DNA of 64,000 bases from Euonymus europaeus (lineage: Eukaryota > Streptophyta > Magnoliopsida > Celastrales > Celastraceae). The stretch covers positions 9,281,001-9,345,000 of the forward strand of contig OY756961.1 of assembly GCA_963580455.1 (NCBI GenBank), in the 5' to 3' direction. The notes below the pieces were generated by a model. The model saw only the letters and a program-made list of their open reading frames with translations, made no database searches and was not told the DNA's origin. Below are positions 1-8,385 of the stretch, one piece after another (position 1 is the stretch's first letter; the number at the start of each line of letters is the position of its first letter). The position numbers were made by a program, and so were the translations under genes.

Positions 1-224
1 AATGAGGCATGGGGATCATATTGGAGTTGGGACCCAAAAGAAACTTGGGCATTTATTACTTGGGCAATATTCGCAATTTATTTACATACTAGAACACATA
101 AAAAATGGGAAGGTGTAAATTCCTCAATTGTGGCTTTCTTCTAATTTGGATATGTTATTCAGGAGTTAATCTATTAGGAATAGGGCTGCACAGTTATGGT
201 TCATTTACATTAATATCTAATTGA
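1..224 (+). pseudogene. ccsA: ccsA 3' fragment (plastid-derived)
   Basis: The window opens inside the conserved C-terminal half of CcsA, the cytochrome c haem-attachment protein of the thylakoid membrane. The frame shows [18 protein letters not shown], the family's tryptophan-rich WWD-type haem-handling motif. A small deletion near 140 shifts the frame, so the reading runs into a stop at 142-144. The true C-terminus ([10 protein letters not shown]) continues in another frame to a stop at 222-224. The upstream part lies outside the window. Not functional as seen. Confidence 0.9.
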
Positions 225-316
225 ATTTAAGACAAAAAAAAGAGGGTCTTGACAAAAACAACCATAGGACAACGTATAAGTCTATATAAGAAACTTTGTG
301 TAAATGCCATCCATCG

Positions 317-357
317 AGAACCATTTGAATCAATCAATAAGTGATTCAAATGGTTCT
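317..357. terminator. Plastid-type 3' stem-loop between ccsA and ndhD
   Basis: Perfect 16-nt inverted arms (317-332 and 342-357, AGAACCATTTGAATCA and its complement) with a 9-nt loop. It lies between the convergent ends of ccsA and ndhD, where plastid genes usually carry stem-loops that stabilise mRNA 3' ends. Probably inert in its nuclear location. Confidence 0.7.
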
Positions 358-437
358 GTCAAAGGGCACACTATCCAGTTACAATTTTTTTTTTAAACTT
401 CAAAAGAAAAGCCTTTATTTCGATTTTTTTTGAATTA

Positions 438-480
438 TATAATTATTAATTTTTTGTAGAATTAAAAATTAATAATTATA
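438..480. terminator. AT-rich inverted repeat at the 3' end of ndhD
   Basis: Two perfect 17-nt arms (438-454 and 464-480) around a 9-nt loop, overlapping the last codons of the ndhD remnant. Probably a plastid mRNA 3' hairpin, although simple AT richness makes such structures easier to find by chance. Confidence 0.5.
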
Positions 481-1735
481 CAAAATAGCCTCGATCTTGT
501 CACCTGATAATGAGAAAACGAAGTCCGGATCAATGCCAATACCTATTACAGGTAGAAGGATAGAGATTGAAATAAACAACTCTCGCGGTCCAAAATCCAA
601 AAAAGAAGAATTTGAGGCATTAAATAGCTTGTGTCCATAGAACATCTGGTATAACATAGACAATAAATAAACAGGAGTTAATATCGTTCCAATTGCCATG
701 ACAAAAGTAATTAGTATTTTTGCCAGAAAGAAATTTTTGGCTAGTAATTATTCCAAAAAATATTATCAATTCTGCAAAAAAACCGCTCATGCCCGATAAT
801 GCAAGAGAAGCCATTGATGAGATACTGAACATCGTGAATATTTTTGAAACCGAGATAGCCATTCCTCCCATTTTATCGAGATAAAGAAGACGTATTCTAT
901 CATAACTCGTTCCTGCCAGGAAAAAAAGTGCAGCACCAATAAATCCATGAGATATTATTTGTAAAATAGCTCCCGTATCGCTTACAGAGCAAATTCCTAT
1001 ATATAATTATAAAACCCATATCAGATACCGAGGAATAGGCTATTCTTTTTTTTTTAAATTACGTTGACTAGGAGATGTTGAAGCTGCATAAATTATTTGA
1101 ATTGGGCCTATTATTATCAACCAGGGAGAAACTAGAGAGTGAGCATGGGGTAATAATTCCATATTGATCCGAACCAACCCATATGCTCCCATTTTTAATA
1201 ATATTCCTGCTAGAAGCATACAAGTGCTGTAATGTGCCTCTCCGTGAGTATCTGGTAACCATGTATGTAGGGGTATAATCGGTAATTTGACAGCAAAAGC
1301 AATAAGAAATCCAATCTAGAATATTATTTCCAGCGCTAAAGGATAGGGTTGATTGGCTGATGTTTCAAAATTTAATGTTGGCTCATTGGAACCATATAAA
1401 CAGATACCTAGAATTCCTATTAATAAAAAAAGAGAACCCCCTGCGGTGTAGCTGAATACAAACGTTCCCTCCCCCCCCCCCCCCCCCCCAACATAAATAT
1501 AAATAGATAAACGGGAATTAATTCTAACTCCCACATGATGAAAAAAAAGTAAAAGATCTCGAGAAGAAAATAATCTTATTTGACCACTATAAATGGCTAA
1601 CATCAAGAAATGAAATAGTCTGGAATCTCGAGTAACTGGCCAAGCCGCTAAAGTAGCTAAAGTATTGATAAATTCTGTCAGTAAAATGGGTCCTATAGAA
1701 AGTCCGTCTATTCCCAATCTCCAGTAAGAACCAAA
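469..1735 (-). pseudogene. ndhD: ndhD remnant (plastid NDH subunit 4)
   Basis: Encodes, in several broken frames, most of NdhD, a membrane subunit of the plastid NAD(P)H dehydrogenase-like complex. Recognisable blocks on the minus strand are [12 protein letters not shown] and [15 protein letters not shown] near 1620-1717, [15 protein letters not shown] near 1350-1390, [16 protein letters not shown] near 820-870, and [16 protein letters not shown] near the end at 510-560. The N-terminal part is missing: it breaks off just upstream of the WRLGIDG block, where the sequence switches to ndhA on the other strand. Frameshifts separate the blocks, one of them at a 19-base C run. Clearly non-coding now. 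Confidence 0.92.
1471..1489 (+). repeat. 19-base C homopolymer inside ndhD
   Basis: An uninterrupted run of 19 C, i.e. 19 G on the coding strand. It replaces the short G-rich codons that specify the Trp-Gly-Gly-Lys-Lys region of NdhD. The run changes the frame and looks like an expansion of a short existing G tract, though homopolymer length can also be mis-assembled. Confidence 0.85.
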
Positions 1736-1749
1736 ACTATGGGTATCCT

Positions 1750-3218
1750 ATGGGTTTCTCTACTAAGCTATTCAGTAATTCCTTTTGGCTATCACCTAGT
1801 TTTAGCTGATCTAAAGATTGGTGTTTTTTTATGGATTGCCATTTCAAGTATTGCTCCCATCGGACTTCTTATGTCAGGATATGGATCAAATAATAAATAT
1901 TCTTTTTTAGGTGGTCTACGAGCCGCTGCTCAATCAATTAGTTATGAAATACCATTAATTATATGTGTTTTATCAATATCTCTACGTACGAGTCATTGAA
2001 ACATAAATTTTTCTCTATGCCCTTATTTCTAAGAAACTATGAAAGACTAGGCGAAATGAATTAAATAGATATATTTTAATATATTTATATATTTATCATT
2101 AAAATTAAAGTGGATGATCTAAATCGGATAGTTATATGAGTGAAAGAAAACAGCTTCTAAATTCGCAATAAAAAGAATCAGTCTCATTTCCTAGGTACAA
2201 GACTAAGAGGAAAGCGAAAAAAAATAAGAATAGATTTTTTACCCCAAGATTGGTTGATTAGTCATCCTGGCTTGAAGCGGGGTTCCAATGATCAACCGTA
2301 TTGACGTTTTACTATCGTTGGCATGTATTACCATAAAGATAACGGGGGATTGAGCAAAAATGAGTGGATTGGTTAGAAACACCAAGATAGGCAACGGATT
2401 AGTAATCGAGATTATGTAAATTATCCCAAAGGACATTTTTGCCTAAAAAAAGAATCTAAAAAGAATAATAATTGGGGCTTTAAATTCGTAGAAATGATCA
2501 AGTCGTACTCCCCACAATTCCGATCCAGAGTATGCTCCTATCCACCGATTATAAAAATCACTATCAGAAACGAAACAACCCTTTACTTTTTTAAACTTTT
2601 TTAAGTCCATTTTTTCTCAGAAAAGAAAGAAGAATAGGAACAAAAAAAAACTCCAACAAGAGAAAAACAAAAAATAAAATCACAATAGAATAAAAAAATG
2701 ATCCTTTTTATTCTTTCTTTATCATAGAGATAAAATTTATACCATATTTTATAAATTAATGGTACGTAGAATTCTTTTTCGGATTCGAAAAAAAGGTTGG
2801 GTTGAAAGATCTATTAATATTTCTACACACCCACAAGGAGTATTTGATTGAAATACGAAAGCTATTACTCAACAAGGAAAAGCTGAAATTCTTAAAGGAT
2901 GAGATCAATTCAGAAGCACTTTATCTTTATTTATTGTTATAACAATAACAGACAGAATTCCATTGGTCTAATTAGAGGACATTGTGATCCTATCTATTCT
3001 ACAAACTAACCTATCTGACAAACGTATCAAAATAAATAAAATATGACTTTGTCCTTAGATTTATATATGACCCTCGAGGAGCCATATGAGGTGAAAATCT
3101 CATGTATGGTTCTGGAATAGCGGTGGGGACAGTTATGTTCTCATCGACTATAATTATCTAACAGTTTAAGTACAGTTGATATAGTTGAGTCACAGTCAAA
3201 ATATGGTCTTTGGGGGTG
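1750..3218 (+). pseudogene. ndhA: ndhA remnant: exon 1 end, group II intron, exon 2 stub
   Basis: Exon 1 is represented by its C-terminal part (1750 to about 1986), with [18 protein letters not shown] and [35 protein letters not shown] split over adjacent codons. The sequence following about 1987 (GTACGAGTCATTGAAAC) resembles the group II intron start of ndhA. Exon 2 begins near 3165 with the [13 protein letters not shown] block and is cut off after about 54 bases, where it runs straight into the middle of ndhI. The 5' half of exon 1 and nearly all of exon 2 are missing. NdhA is a membrane subunit of the plastid NDH complex; this copy cannot make it. Confidence 0.88.
1987..3164 (+). other. 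Decayed group II intron of ndhA
   Basis: Lies between the two ndhA exon pieces. A domain V-like hairpin is visible near 3075-3117 (GGAGCCATATGAGG paired with CTCATGTATGGTTCTG), the expected place close to the 3' splice site at about 3164. The reading frames in 2239-2436 and around 2761 carry no recognisable protein and are taken as intron sequence. Confidence 0.7.
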
Positions 3219-3589
3219 GAATCCATTTTGAATTTGATAAATGTATTGCTTGTGAGGTATGTTTTCGTGTATGTCCTATAGATTTACCCGTTGTTGATTG
3301 GCAATTCGAAACGAATATTCGAAAGAAACGATTGCTTAATTATAGTATTGATTTTGGAATCTGTATATTTTGTGGTAACTGCGTTGAGTATTCTCCAACA
3401 AATTGTTTATCAATGACTGAAGAATATGAGCTTTCTACTTATGATCGTCACGAATTGAATTATAATCAAATTGCTTTGGGTCGTTTACCAATATCAGTAA
3501 TTGACGATTATACAATTCGAACGATTTCGAGTTTGCCTCAACTAAAAAGGAGTAAACCCTTGATTAAAGAGATAAAGAATAATTACTAA
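3219..3589 (+). pseudogene. ndhI: ndhI fragment joined to ndhA exon 2
   Basis: NdhI is the two-[4Fe-4S] ferredoxin-like subunit of the plastid NDH complex. The frame starts in the [13 protein letters not shown] block, so about 60 N-terminal residues are lost. The first cluster motif ([12 protein letters not shown]) is complete. In the second, [12 protein letters not shown], the fourth ligand cysteine has become serine, which would prevent normal cluster binding. The rest, including the [18 protein letters not shown] block, is well preserved to a stop at 3587-3589. An open frame of 134 codons from 3185 joins ndhA exon 2 codons to ndhI, an accidental fusion at a deletion. Confidence 0.92.
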
Positions 3590-3990
3590 AATTCGGTTCT
3601 GATCGAAAGAGATGAGGTTTCTTCCTTTTTTTTGTCAATAAAATTACTACAAATCTTTAACTGTTGATTGGATTGATTGTAATAATTGCGACTTAATTTT
3701 GAGTCAAAATCTCTAAATTTTGATTGAAAATATCTTCAAATATCTTATCAAATATCTTAATAGATACGGAATTATTTCGAAATAGTTTGAAATAGAAATA
3801 TTTTTTAGTTTTTAGAGTGTCGAACTCTCCTTTGGGATACAGAGTGAGATTATTCTAATAGCTATACCTCAATTCACACCGTTTAGGGTTTCATTCAATT
3901 ATAGGAACGTATCAAAAAGTTTTTGTTCCTGGTCTGGTCATCAATAAGGTCATGAAAAAATTCGATATATTTCTCTCCTTTATACGTAAA

Positions 3991-4153
3991 ATGGGTTTAC
4001 CTGGATCAATACATGATTTTATTTTAGTATTTCTGGGATTGGGCCTTATATTATTCGGTTTAGGGGTGGTATTGCTTACCAACCCAATTTATTCCGCCTT
4101 TTCGTTGGGATTGGTTATTATTTGTATAGCCTTATTCTATATTTTATCAAACT
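3991..4153 (+). pseudogene. ndhG: ndhG 5' part
   Basis: N-terminal 54 or so codons of NdhG, a membrane subunit of the plastid NDH complex: start [10 protein letters not shown], then [18 protein letters not shown] and FYILSN. I place the start at 3991 by family match; an upstream in-frame ATG at 3952 only adds spacer-derived codons. The frame ends because foreign DNA begins after the SN codons. The remainder of the gene resumes near 5958. Confidence 0.9.
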
Positions 4154-4374
4154 AGGTTTAATCCGTGGCTACGCCTTGGAAATTGATTAATTGTATGTAT
4201 ATCCATCCTAACATTTGTAGTTGTCGAAAAATAACTTGTAAGATTTTTTAGAATTGTCGGTATGAAATGTTTTTGAAGAGGACATTGTGGGTGTTATATT
4301 ATGTATTTGAATAAAGTCAACATGGGGTATAAACGGTTGTTTTTATCTATAACCGGAAAAATAAGGTTTCTTAT

Positions 4375-5204
4375 TGTTTGTGTGTTTTTGCGACTGCAAG
4401 TGTGAAAACATATGCACATAATTCCCTCCCACTTACTGCTGCATCTTTTAGTGTTGGTTTTTAATTTATAAAAACTAATTGACAATTGTGAGATATACTT
4501 AACCAATTAAATTTTGTGATAAATATGAGGTAATTAAAGTGCCATATGGATAGAAGTGTAACTAAACTAAGTCACTTAGTGGATAGGTGGTTGGTTGGCT
4601 TTTTCACTTTATCTAAAACTATTGTGGATGGTTGTATTATCTTTATTTTATTTACAGGATAAACTTTCAAGATGACATCCAGATCTAGTAAAGCAAATCA
4701 AGTTAAGATGGCTCACTATATAAAGAATCGGGCTTCACCAAATATTGGTTTTTTTTTTTTTTTGAAGCTACAGATGTTTTGTGCCAAGAATATTTTGGGC
4801 TTCTTTCGATTGTTTAGTCTCTTGATTATTCTTGAGTGAGTTCTTTAGTGATTTGTAGTGAGATATTTTGTATCATTGAGTGACTCTACGAAGACAAGCG
4901 GTTGTCGTAGAGGTGAAGTCTTTTGGGATTCAAAAGCAAAGATCCACCTTGTGAGGTTGAGAGTTGAGTGAAGCAATACACTGAATGGGAGGGATGAGCG
5001 ATGTCTTTAGTTCAAAGATAGGGTTGTAACTCCTGATTCGTTTTAGTGGATTGTTCCTCAAGGTTAGTCGCTCATAGACTCGAGGTTTTTCCCAGGTTGG
5101 GTTTTCCTCGTAAAATTCTTGGTATTTGATTTTCGTTTATTTTTCCGCAATTTTAATTTCCATATTTGTTGGCTAACGATTTTGGTGAGAAACACCGACT
5201 TTCA
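4375..5204 (+). repeat. Copia LTR (family 1, plus-strand copy)
   Basis: The 3' part (about 4960-5204) is recognisably the same as the reverse complement of 10132-10440, including GCGATGTCTTTAG, TTAGTCGCTCATAGACTCGA and the end ACTTTCA. A TATA box (TATATAAA, 4727-4734) lies at the position expected for the LTR promoter. The left boundary at 4375 is a guess from the length of the other copy and its TGTTTGTGTG-like start. Confidence 0.65.
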
Positions 5205-5206
5205 AT

Positions 5207-5221
5207 TGGTATCGAAGCAGG
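5207..5221 (+). other. Copia primer binding site
   Basis: TGGTATCGAAGCAGG directly follows the LTR end. It is close to the TGGTATCAGAGC motif complementary to initiator tRNA-Met used by plant Copia elements. Confidence 0.7.
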
Positions 5222-5229
5222 TGTCAACG

Positions 5230-5394
5230 ATGGAATCTATATCAACGAATCAAATACCACAATTTGATGGATCAAATTATTCATACTGGAAGGCACGCAT
5301 GAGAGCATATTTGAAATTCATTGATGAACGAGTTTGGATGTCAATAGTAAAAGGGTATACTGAACCCGAGTCAATTGATAAAGAGGGTTTCTGA
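5230..5394 (+). pseudogene. Copia gag N-terminus (UBN2-type), truncated
   Basis: Starts 8 bases after the primer binding site with MESISTNQIPQFDGSNYSYW and continues KARMRAYLKF. This is the typical opening of plant Copia Gag (Pfam UBN2 family), which would build the virus-like particle. Only about 54 codons remain. A tandem duplication of about 31 bases (TCAATTGATAAAGAGGG occurs twice) brings in a stop, and no capsid or zinc-knuckle sequence follows. Confidence 0.75.
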
Positions 5395-5936
5395 ACCTGA
5401 GTCAATTGATAAAGAGGGTTTCAAGAATTTTGACAACCAAATCTAGTGGCAGCCCCTCAAAATGGTTTCTGTCATTGTGATCATATTCCATCGTACATTT
5501 ATGTTGTGTTTGTGTTTTGATATTGGTTTGTGAACTTATAAATAGTTTAGATCTTAAATCTATTTGACTATGTTAGAGTAATCTAAAACAATATTTAATG
5601 AATCTGTGCAAACATTTACTCATTGTTATAATTAAATGACGTGAACATAGATGACTATATCCACAATATTCAAGCCTTGTAAATTGATGCAATAAAAATG
5701 AGATAAGATGATAAGGAAAAAAACTAACAGGTTTAAATGCACTATATACGAAAAGTCTTTTTAACTTACCCGTGTCTATCACTTTCTTAATTTGTGATAA
5801 AAATGAGATAAGATGATAAGGAAAAATTAATGACATAATTTTTTTTACTTTAAAACCTAATTTCCATGTGGCACTTCCAAGCTTATCCATGTGTCAAGAT
5901 TGTGTTTAACCAAAAGTTTGTTTCAGAAATTATAGA

Positions 5937-5957
5937 TAGTATAGATAGATAGATAGA
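5937..5957 (+). repeat. GATA microsatellite at insertion edge
   Basis: About five GATA units (with a TATA/GATA start) lie exactly between the foreign insert and the resumption of ndhG. Confidence 0.75.
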
Positions 5958-6189
5958 TTCCTATTTTGTAGCGGCCGCACAACTGCTTATTTACGTAGGA
6001 GCCATAAATGTTTTAATCGTATTTGCTGTGATGTTCATGAATGGTTCAGAATATAACAACACTTTTTCTCTTTGGAACGCTGGAGGCGGGGTTACTTCAC
6101 TGGTTTGTACAAGTATTTTTCTTTTACTAATTACTATTATTCCAGATACGTCATGGTACGGGATTATTGCAATTCCAAATGTGAAGTAA
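5958..6189 (+). pseudogene. ndhG: ndhG 3' part
   Basis: Continues NdhG from where the 5' part stops: [20 protein letters not shown], then a Met-Asn-Gly-Ser-Glu block and [20 protein letters not shown]. Similarity fades after about 6170, so the C-terminal quarter is degraded. The join with the 5' part is close to seamless in reading, which shows that the intervening Copia DNA arrived after the plastid DNA. The short open frame at 6072-6266 is in a different phase and not real. Confidence 0.88.
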
Positions 6190-6689
6190 TTCTTCGGATC
6201 TTATTAGTAAAACTGAATACTTGCAATTCAACGGATCCCTTTGTTTTTTTCTTTTTCGTTTTGTGAAATAACTGAGATGAATGCATTTCTTACCATAAAA
6301 TGAAATATTCTCCCCTACTTAAATTTAATTTAACTATTTTTAATATTAAAAATAGTTAAATATATATTTTTTGATCAGTAATAATAATGCGAATTCCTTT
6401 TTCATTTTGTATATCCAATAATCTTCATTTTCTTATGAATTTATAATTTTATCCAATTGTTTTTATGGGCATAGGGATCCAAACAGACAATCTATTTCTA
6501 CACTTAGAAAAAAAATTGTACCTAAGATTCGAATCATAATATTCCGTTGATTCCTTTTTAGATGTAATTGATATGTCATTAAATTAATAAATTAATGATA
6601 TGAATAGAATGAAAAACAATGCATGTGTGCATATTTTTGTTTTCATGTATCAACTAAAATATGTTATAGAATCTATGAAAAACGTACCA
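6190..6689. other. Plastid spacer or unassigned AT-rich DNA
   Basis: No gene recognised. Expected plastid neighbours ndhE and psaC are absent. The only clear structure is the perfect palindrome at 6329-6360. Confidence 0.5.
6329..6360. repeat. Perfect 32-bp palindrome
   Basis: TTTAACTATTTTTAAT followed at once by its reverse complement, with no loop. Probably a plastid intergenic hairpin. Its perfection within otherwise decayed DNA is notable. Confidence 0.8.
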
Positions 6690-6940
6690 TTAAGGGGTTT
6701 TTAATCGTGGATACATATGTATTCTTACCATATTGAAACGACTTCCATTATTAGTATCAAACCAACAACGATTCATACAAGCTAAATCTTCTAATTGATA
6801 ATTGGTCCAAAAAATAGTTTGAATTTAATTAGTTTTTTTTTCTCTATCTCTATAAAGATGTTTGCTTTTAGTCGAAATGTTACCACCGGTTTGAGTCTTA
6901 TTTCCACTGAAAAATTCTGTATTTATCTGATGAATACCTT
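6690..6940 (-). pseudogene. ycf1: ycf1 C-terminal fragment (plastid Tic214)
   Basis: On the minus strand the sequence reads [20 protein letters not shown] then [17 protein letters not shown] and a stop at 6690-6692. This is the highly conserved C-terminus of Ycf1, a component of the chloroplast inner-envelope import translocon. Further upstream [18 protein letters not shown] matches the preceding region in another frame, separated by a one-base loss in a T run. Only about 80 codons remain before the sequence changes to Copia DNA near 6940. Confidence 0.88.
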
Positions 6941-6942
6941 GG

Positions 6943-7158
6943 CTATTCTTTGAATTTAAAGAGCATAACATACATCAAACTCCCAACAACATTGGAATAT
7001 GGAACTCTAGACATTTTATCTTTCTCTTCTGGAGTCTTGGGAGTCATATCACGACTAAGGCTAACATTCCTCTCAACCTGAGTGTCAATGGGTTTACAAT
7101 CTTTCATATTAAATTGTTCTAATACCTTTTTGATGTATGACTCTTGAGATAAACCCAA
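6943..7158 (-). pseudogene. Copia reverse transcriptase fragment
   Basis: Reads LSQESYIKKVLEQFNMKDCK, then PIDTQVE, then PEEKDKMSRVPYSNVVGSLM. This is the stretch between the reverse transcriptase core and RNase H of plant Copia polyproteins. About 70 codons, cut at both ends. It joins LTR-promoter-like DNA on the right, so the two were fused by deletion or recombination. Confidence 0.85.
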
Positions 7159-7440
7159 TAGTCTTTCTGTATGAAATATGTGTATTAAGTTCCATAAAGA
7201 GACCCTCCTATTTATAGTAGTGGAGTCCTAGTCTCATTAGAACTTTCTTAACCTTAAACCTCTTGAGATATGGATAATATCTCAAGTATTTCATCCTTAT
7301 GATATACATGATAAGAGTTTGTTCCTTAACCGACATGGAACACTCCAAATGGGCTTGGTAACCCCAAAGGGTTTGACCCATCTTGAATGCCCTAAAGTCC
7401 AACACAAACTAAATGTTGTCCGAGGTTTTGGTGATGGAAA
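7159..7440 (-). promoter_or_regulatory. Probable Copia LTR promoter piece
   Basis: The minus strand carries CTATAAATAGGAGGGTCTC (TATA box at about 7208-7217) followed by ATGGAACTTAATACACATA, the layout of an LTR U3/R junction. No second copy in the window confirms the family, so this is inferred from the TATA context and the Copia RT next to it. The open frame at 7208-7405 resembles no protein. Confidence 0.4.
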
Positions 7441-7508
7441 GATCGGAGGAGAAGGTCGTCGCTATTATCTTGGTGAGTAGCCCCATTAAAGATAGTATTT
7501 TTACACTT

Positions 7509-7632
7509 TGATGATGCATGATTAGCTTGGTGGTAGTGTCTCATTCCCGCTCACATGAGGTCAAGGGTTCGATCCCTTCCTCATACAAGTGCACGAGGGA
7601 GGCATGGAGGTTGCAAAAATTATGCATCATCA
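7509..7632 (+). mobile_element. tRNA-derived SINE-like sequence
   Basis: Internal pol III promoter boxes are visible: an A-box-like TAGCTTGGTGGTAGTG (about 7523) and a B box GGTTCGATCCC (about 7567). The spacing is what tRNA-derived plant SINEs show. The unit is framed by an 11-bp inverted repeat, TGATGATGCAT (7509-7519) and ATGCATCATCA (7622-7632). No poly(A) or T-rich tail or clear target duplication was found, so it may be a tRNA-like pseudogene rather than a mobile SINE. Confidence 0.55.
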
Positions 7633-7659
7633 CACTTCAATGTGTTTTGTTTTCTATCT

Positions 7660-8316
7660 TAGTTAATGTTTAGCAATTCTGAGTGGGTTTTCTTTTTGGT
7701 TGTTTGTTTGATGATGTGGGATTAATCCACATGTTCTCTAAATGGTTCAGAAGCCAATATAAGATGTCACATAATATTGATTTGCGCTCCGCTATGAATG
7801 TATTTATTCATTTTGAAAAGTACCACGGAACTCATCCATACATTGCCGTGCTCGCATCAGGAACACCTGACAATTACTGTTTAAAAGCTTCATGATGATG
7901 ATGATGATATATTGAATCCATATAAATTTAGATGTCAATTGGGCGGAGAACAGTGATGATGGATTGAACATACAGAAGTAGAGCTTAAATGGGGTGGTGG
8001 TGGTTTATATCCTTCCTCCACAATCCAGTAAGTGGTATTTGACAGCGGACTTATTCCTATGTTACGCTATTTATTTTGTTAGTTATTAATGCTAAGAGAA
8101 TTTTAAACTATAATGTTCGTTAATTCACATGGTGACCTACCTTTTTAATCTCCTCTTTTGCCTTCTGTTCCTAACATACTCCATACCATTGTTTTGTGTC
8201 TCATTAGCTTTGGTCGCCGTAACTACAATCCTGTTAGTATAACTTCATTTGTGAATACTACTCCTTAAGATTTTTTAATTATCTGTTCCCCGCCGCAACG
8301 CGCGGGTCAGACACTA

Positions 8317-8317
<1 letters not shown>
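7660..8317 (+). mobile_element. Helitron 3' end with uncharacterised body
   Basis: The segment 8288-8307 is a GC-rich imperfect hairpin (CCCCGCCGCAACGCGCGGGT), followed after a few bases by CTAG (8314-8317) and then T. A hairpin a few bases before a terminal CTAG(R) is the mark of plant Helitron 3' ends, and this hairpin sequence type is common in them. No Rep/helicase is present and I cannot find a TC 5' end; the left limit given is arbitrary. The 70-codon open frame at 7683-7895 inside it matches nothing I recognise. Confidence 0.6.

Positions 8318-8319
<2 letters not shown>

Positions 8320-8382
<63 letters not shown>
8320..8382. repeat. (TA)n microsatellite
   Basis: About 31 TA dinucleotides, starting two bases after the Helitron terminus, a typical A/T target for Helitron insertion. 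Confidence 0.95.

Positions 8383-8385
<3 letters not shown>

Larger units (their letters stand above)
4154..5957 (+). mobile_element. Truncated Copia element inserted into ndhG
   Basis: About 1.8 kb of non-plastid DNA separates two adjoining parts of ndhG. It holds a Copia-type LTR, a primer binding site and the start of gag, in that order on the plus strand. It then loses coding capacity after a 31-base tandem duplication near 5360-5420. No 3' LTR is visible and I could not see a target-site duplication. The right edge is a GATA microsatellite. It is therefore a 5' fragment or the product of a secondary deletion. Confidence 0.8.
1..6940. other. Nuclear insertion of plastid DNA (NUPT), rearranged
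   Basis: Contains recognisable pieces of plastid small-single-copy genes: ccsA (+), ndhD (-), ndhA (+), ndhI (+), ndhG (+) and the ycf1 end (-). In ordinary plastomes ccsA faces a run ndhD-psaC-ndhE-ndhG-ndhI-ndhA-ndhH-rps15-ycf1, all on one strand. Here ndhA-ndhI-ndhG are flipped relative to ndhD and ycf1, and psaC, ndhE, ndhH and rps15 are absent. One inversion with breakpoints near the 5' part of ndhD and in ndhA exon 1, plus deletions, explains the order. Every gene carries frameshifts, truncations or stops, and a Copia fragment lies inside ndhG. This supports a decayed nuclear copy rather than a working plastome. Confidence 0.9.

Noticed and set aside
1..6940. Functional plastid gene cluster
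   Set aside because: Frameshifts, truncations, an inversion and a nuclear retroelement insertion show it is a decayed nuclear copy.
7560..7580. Intact tRNA gene around GGTTCGATCCC
   Set aside because: Acceptor and anticodon stems cannot be paired into a normal cloverleaf; only promoter boxes are preserved.
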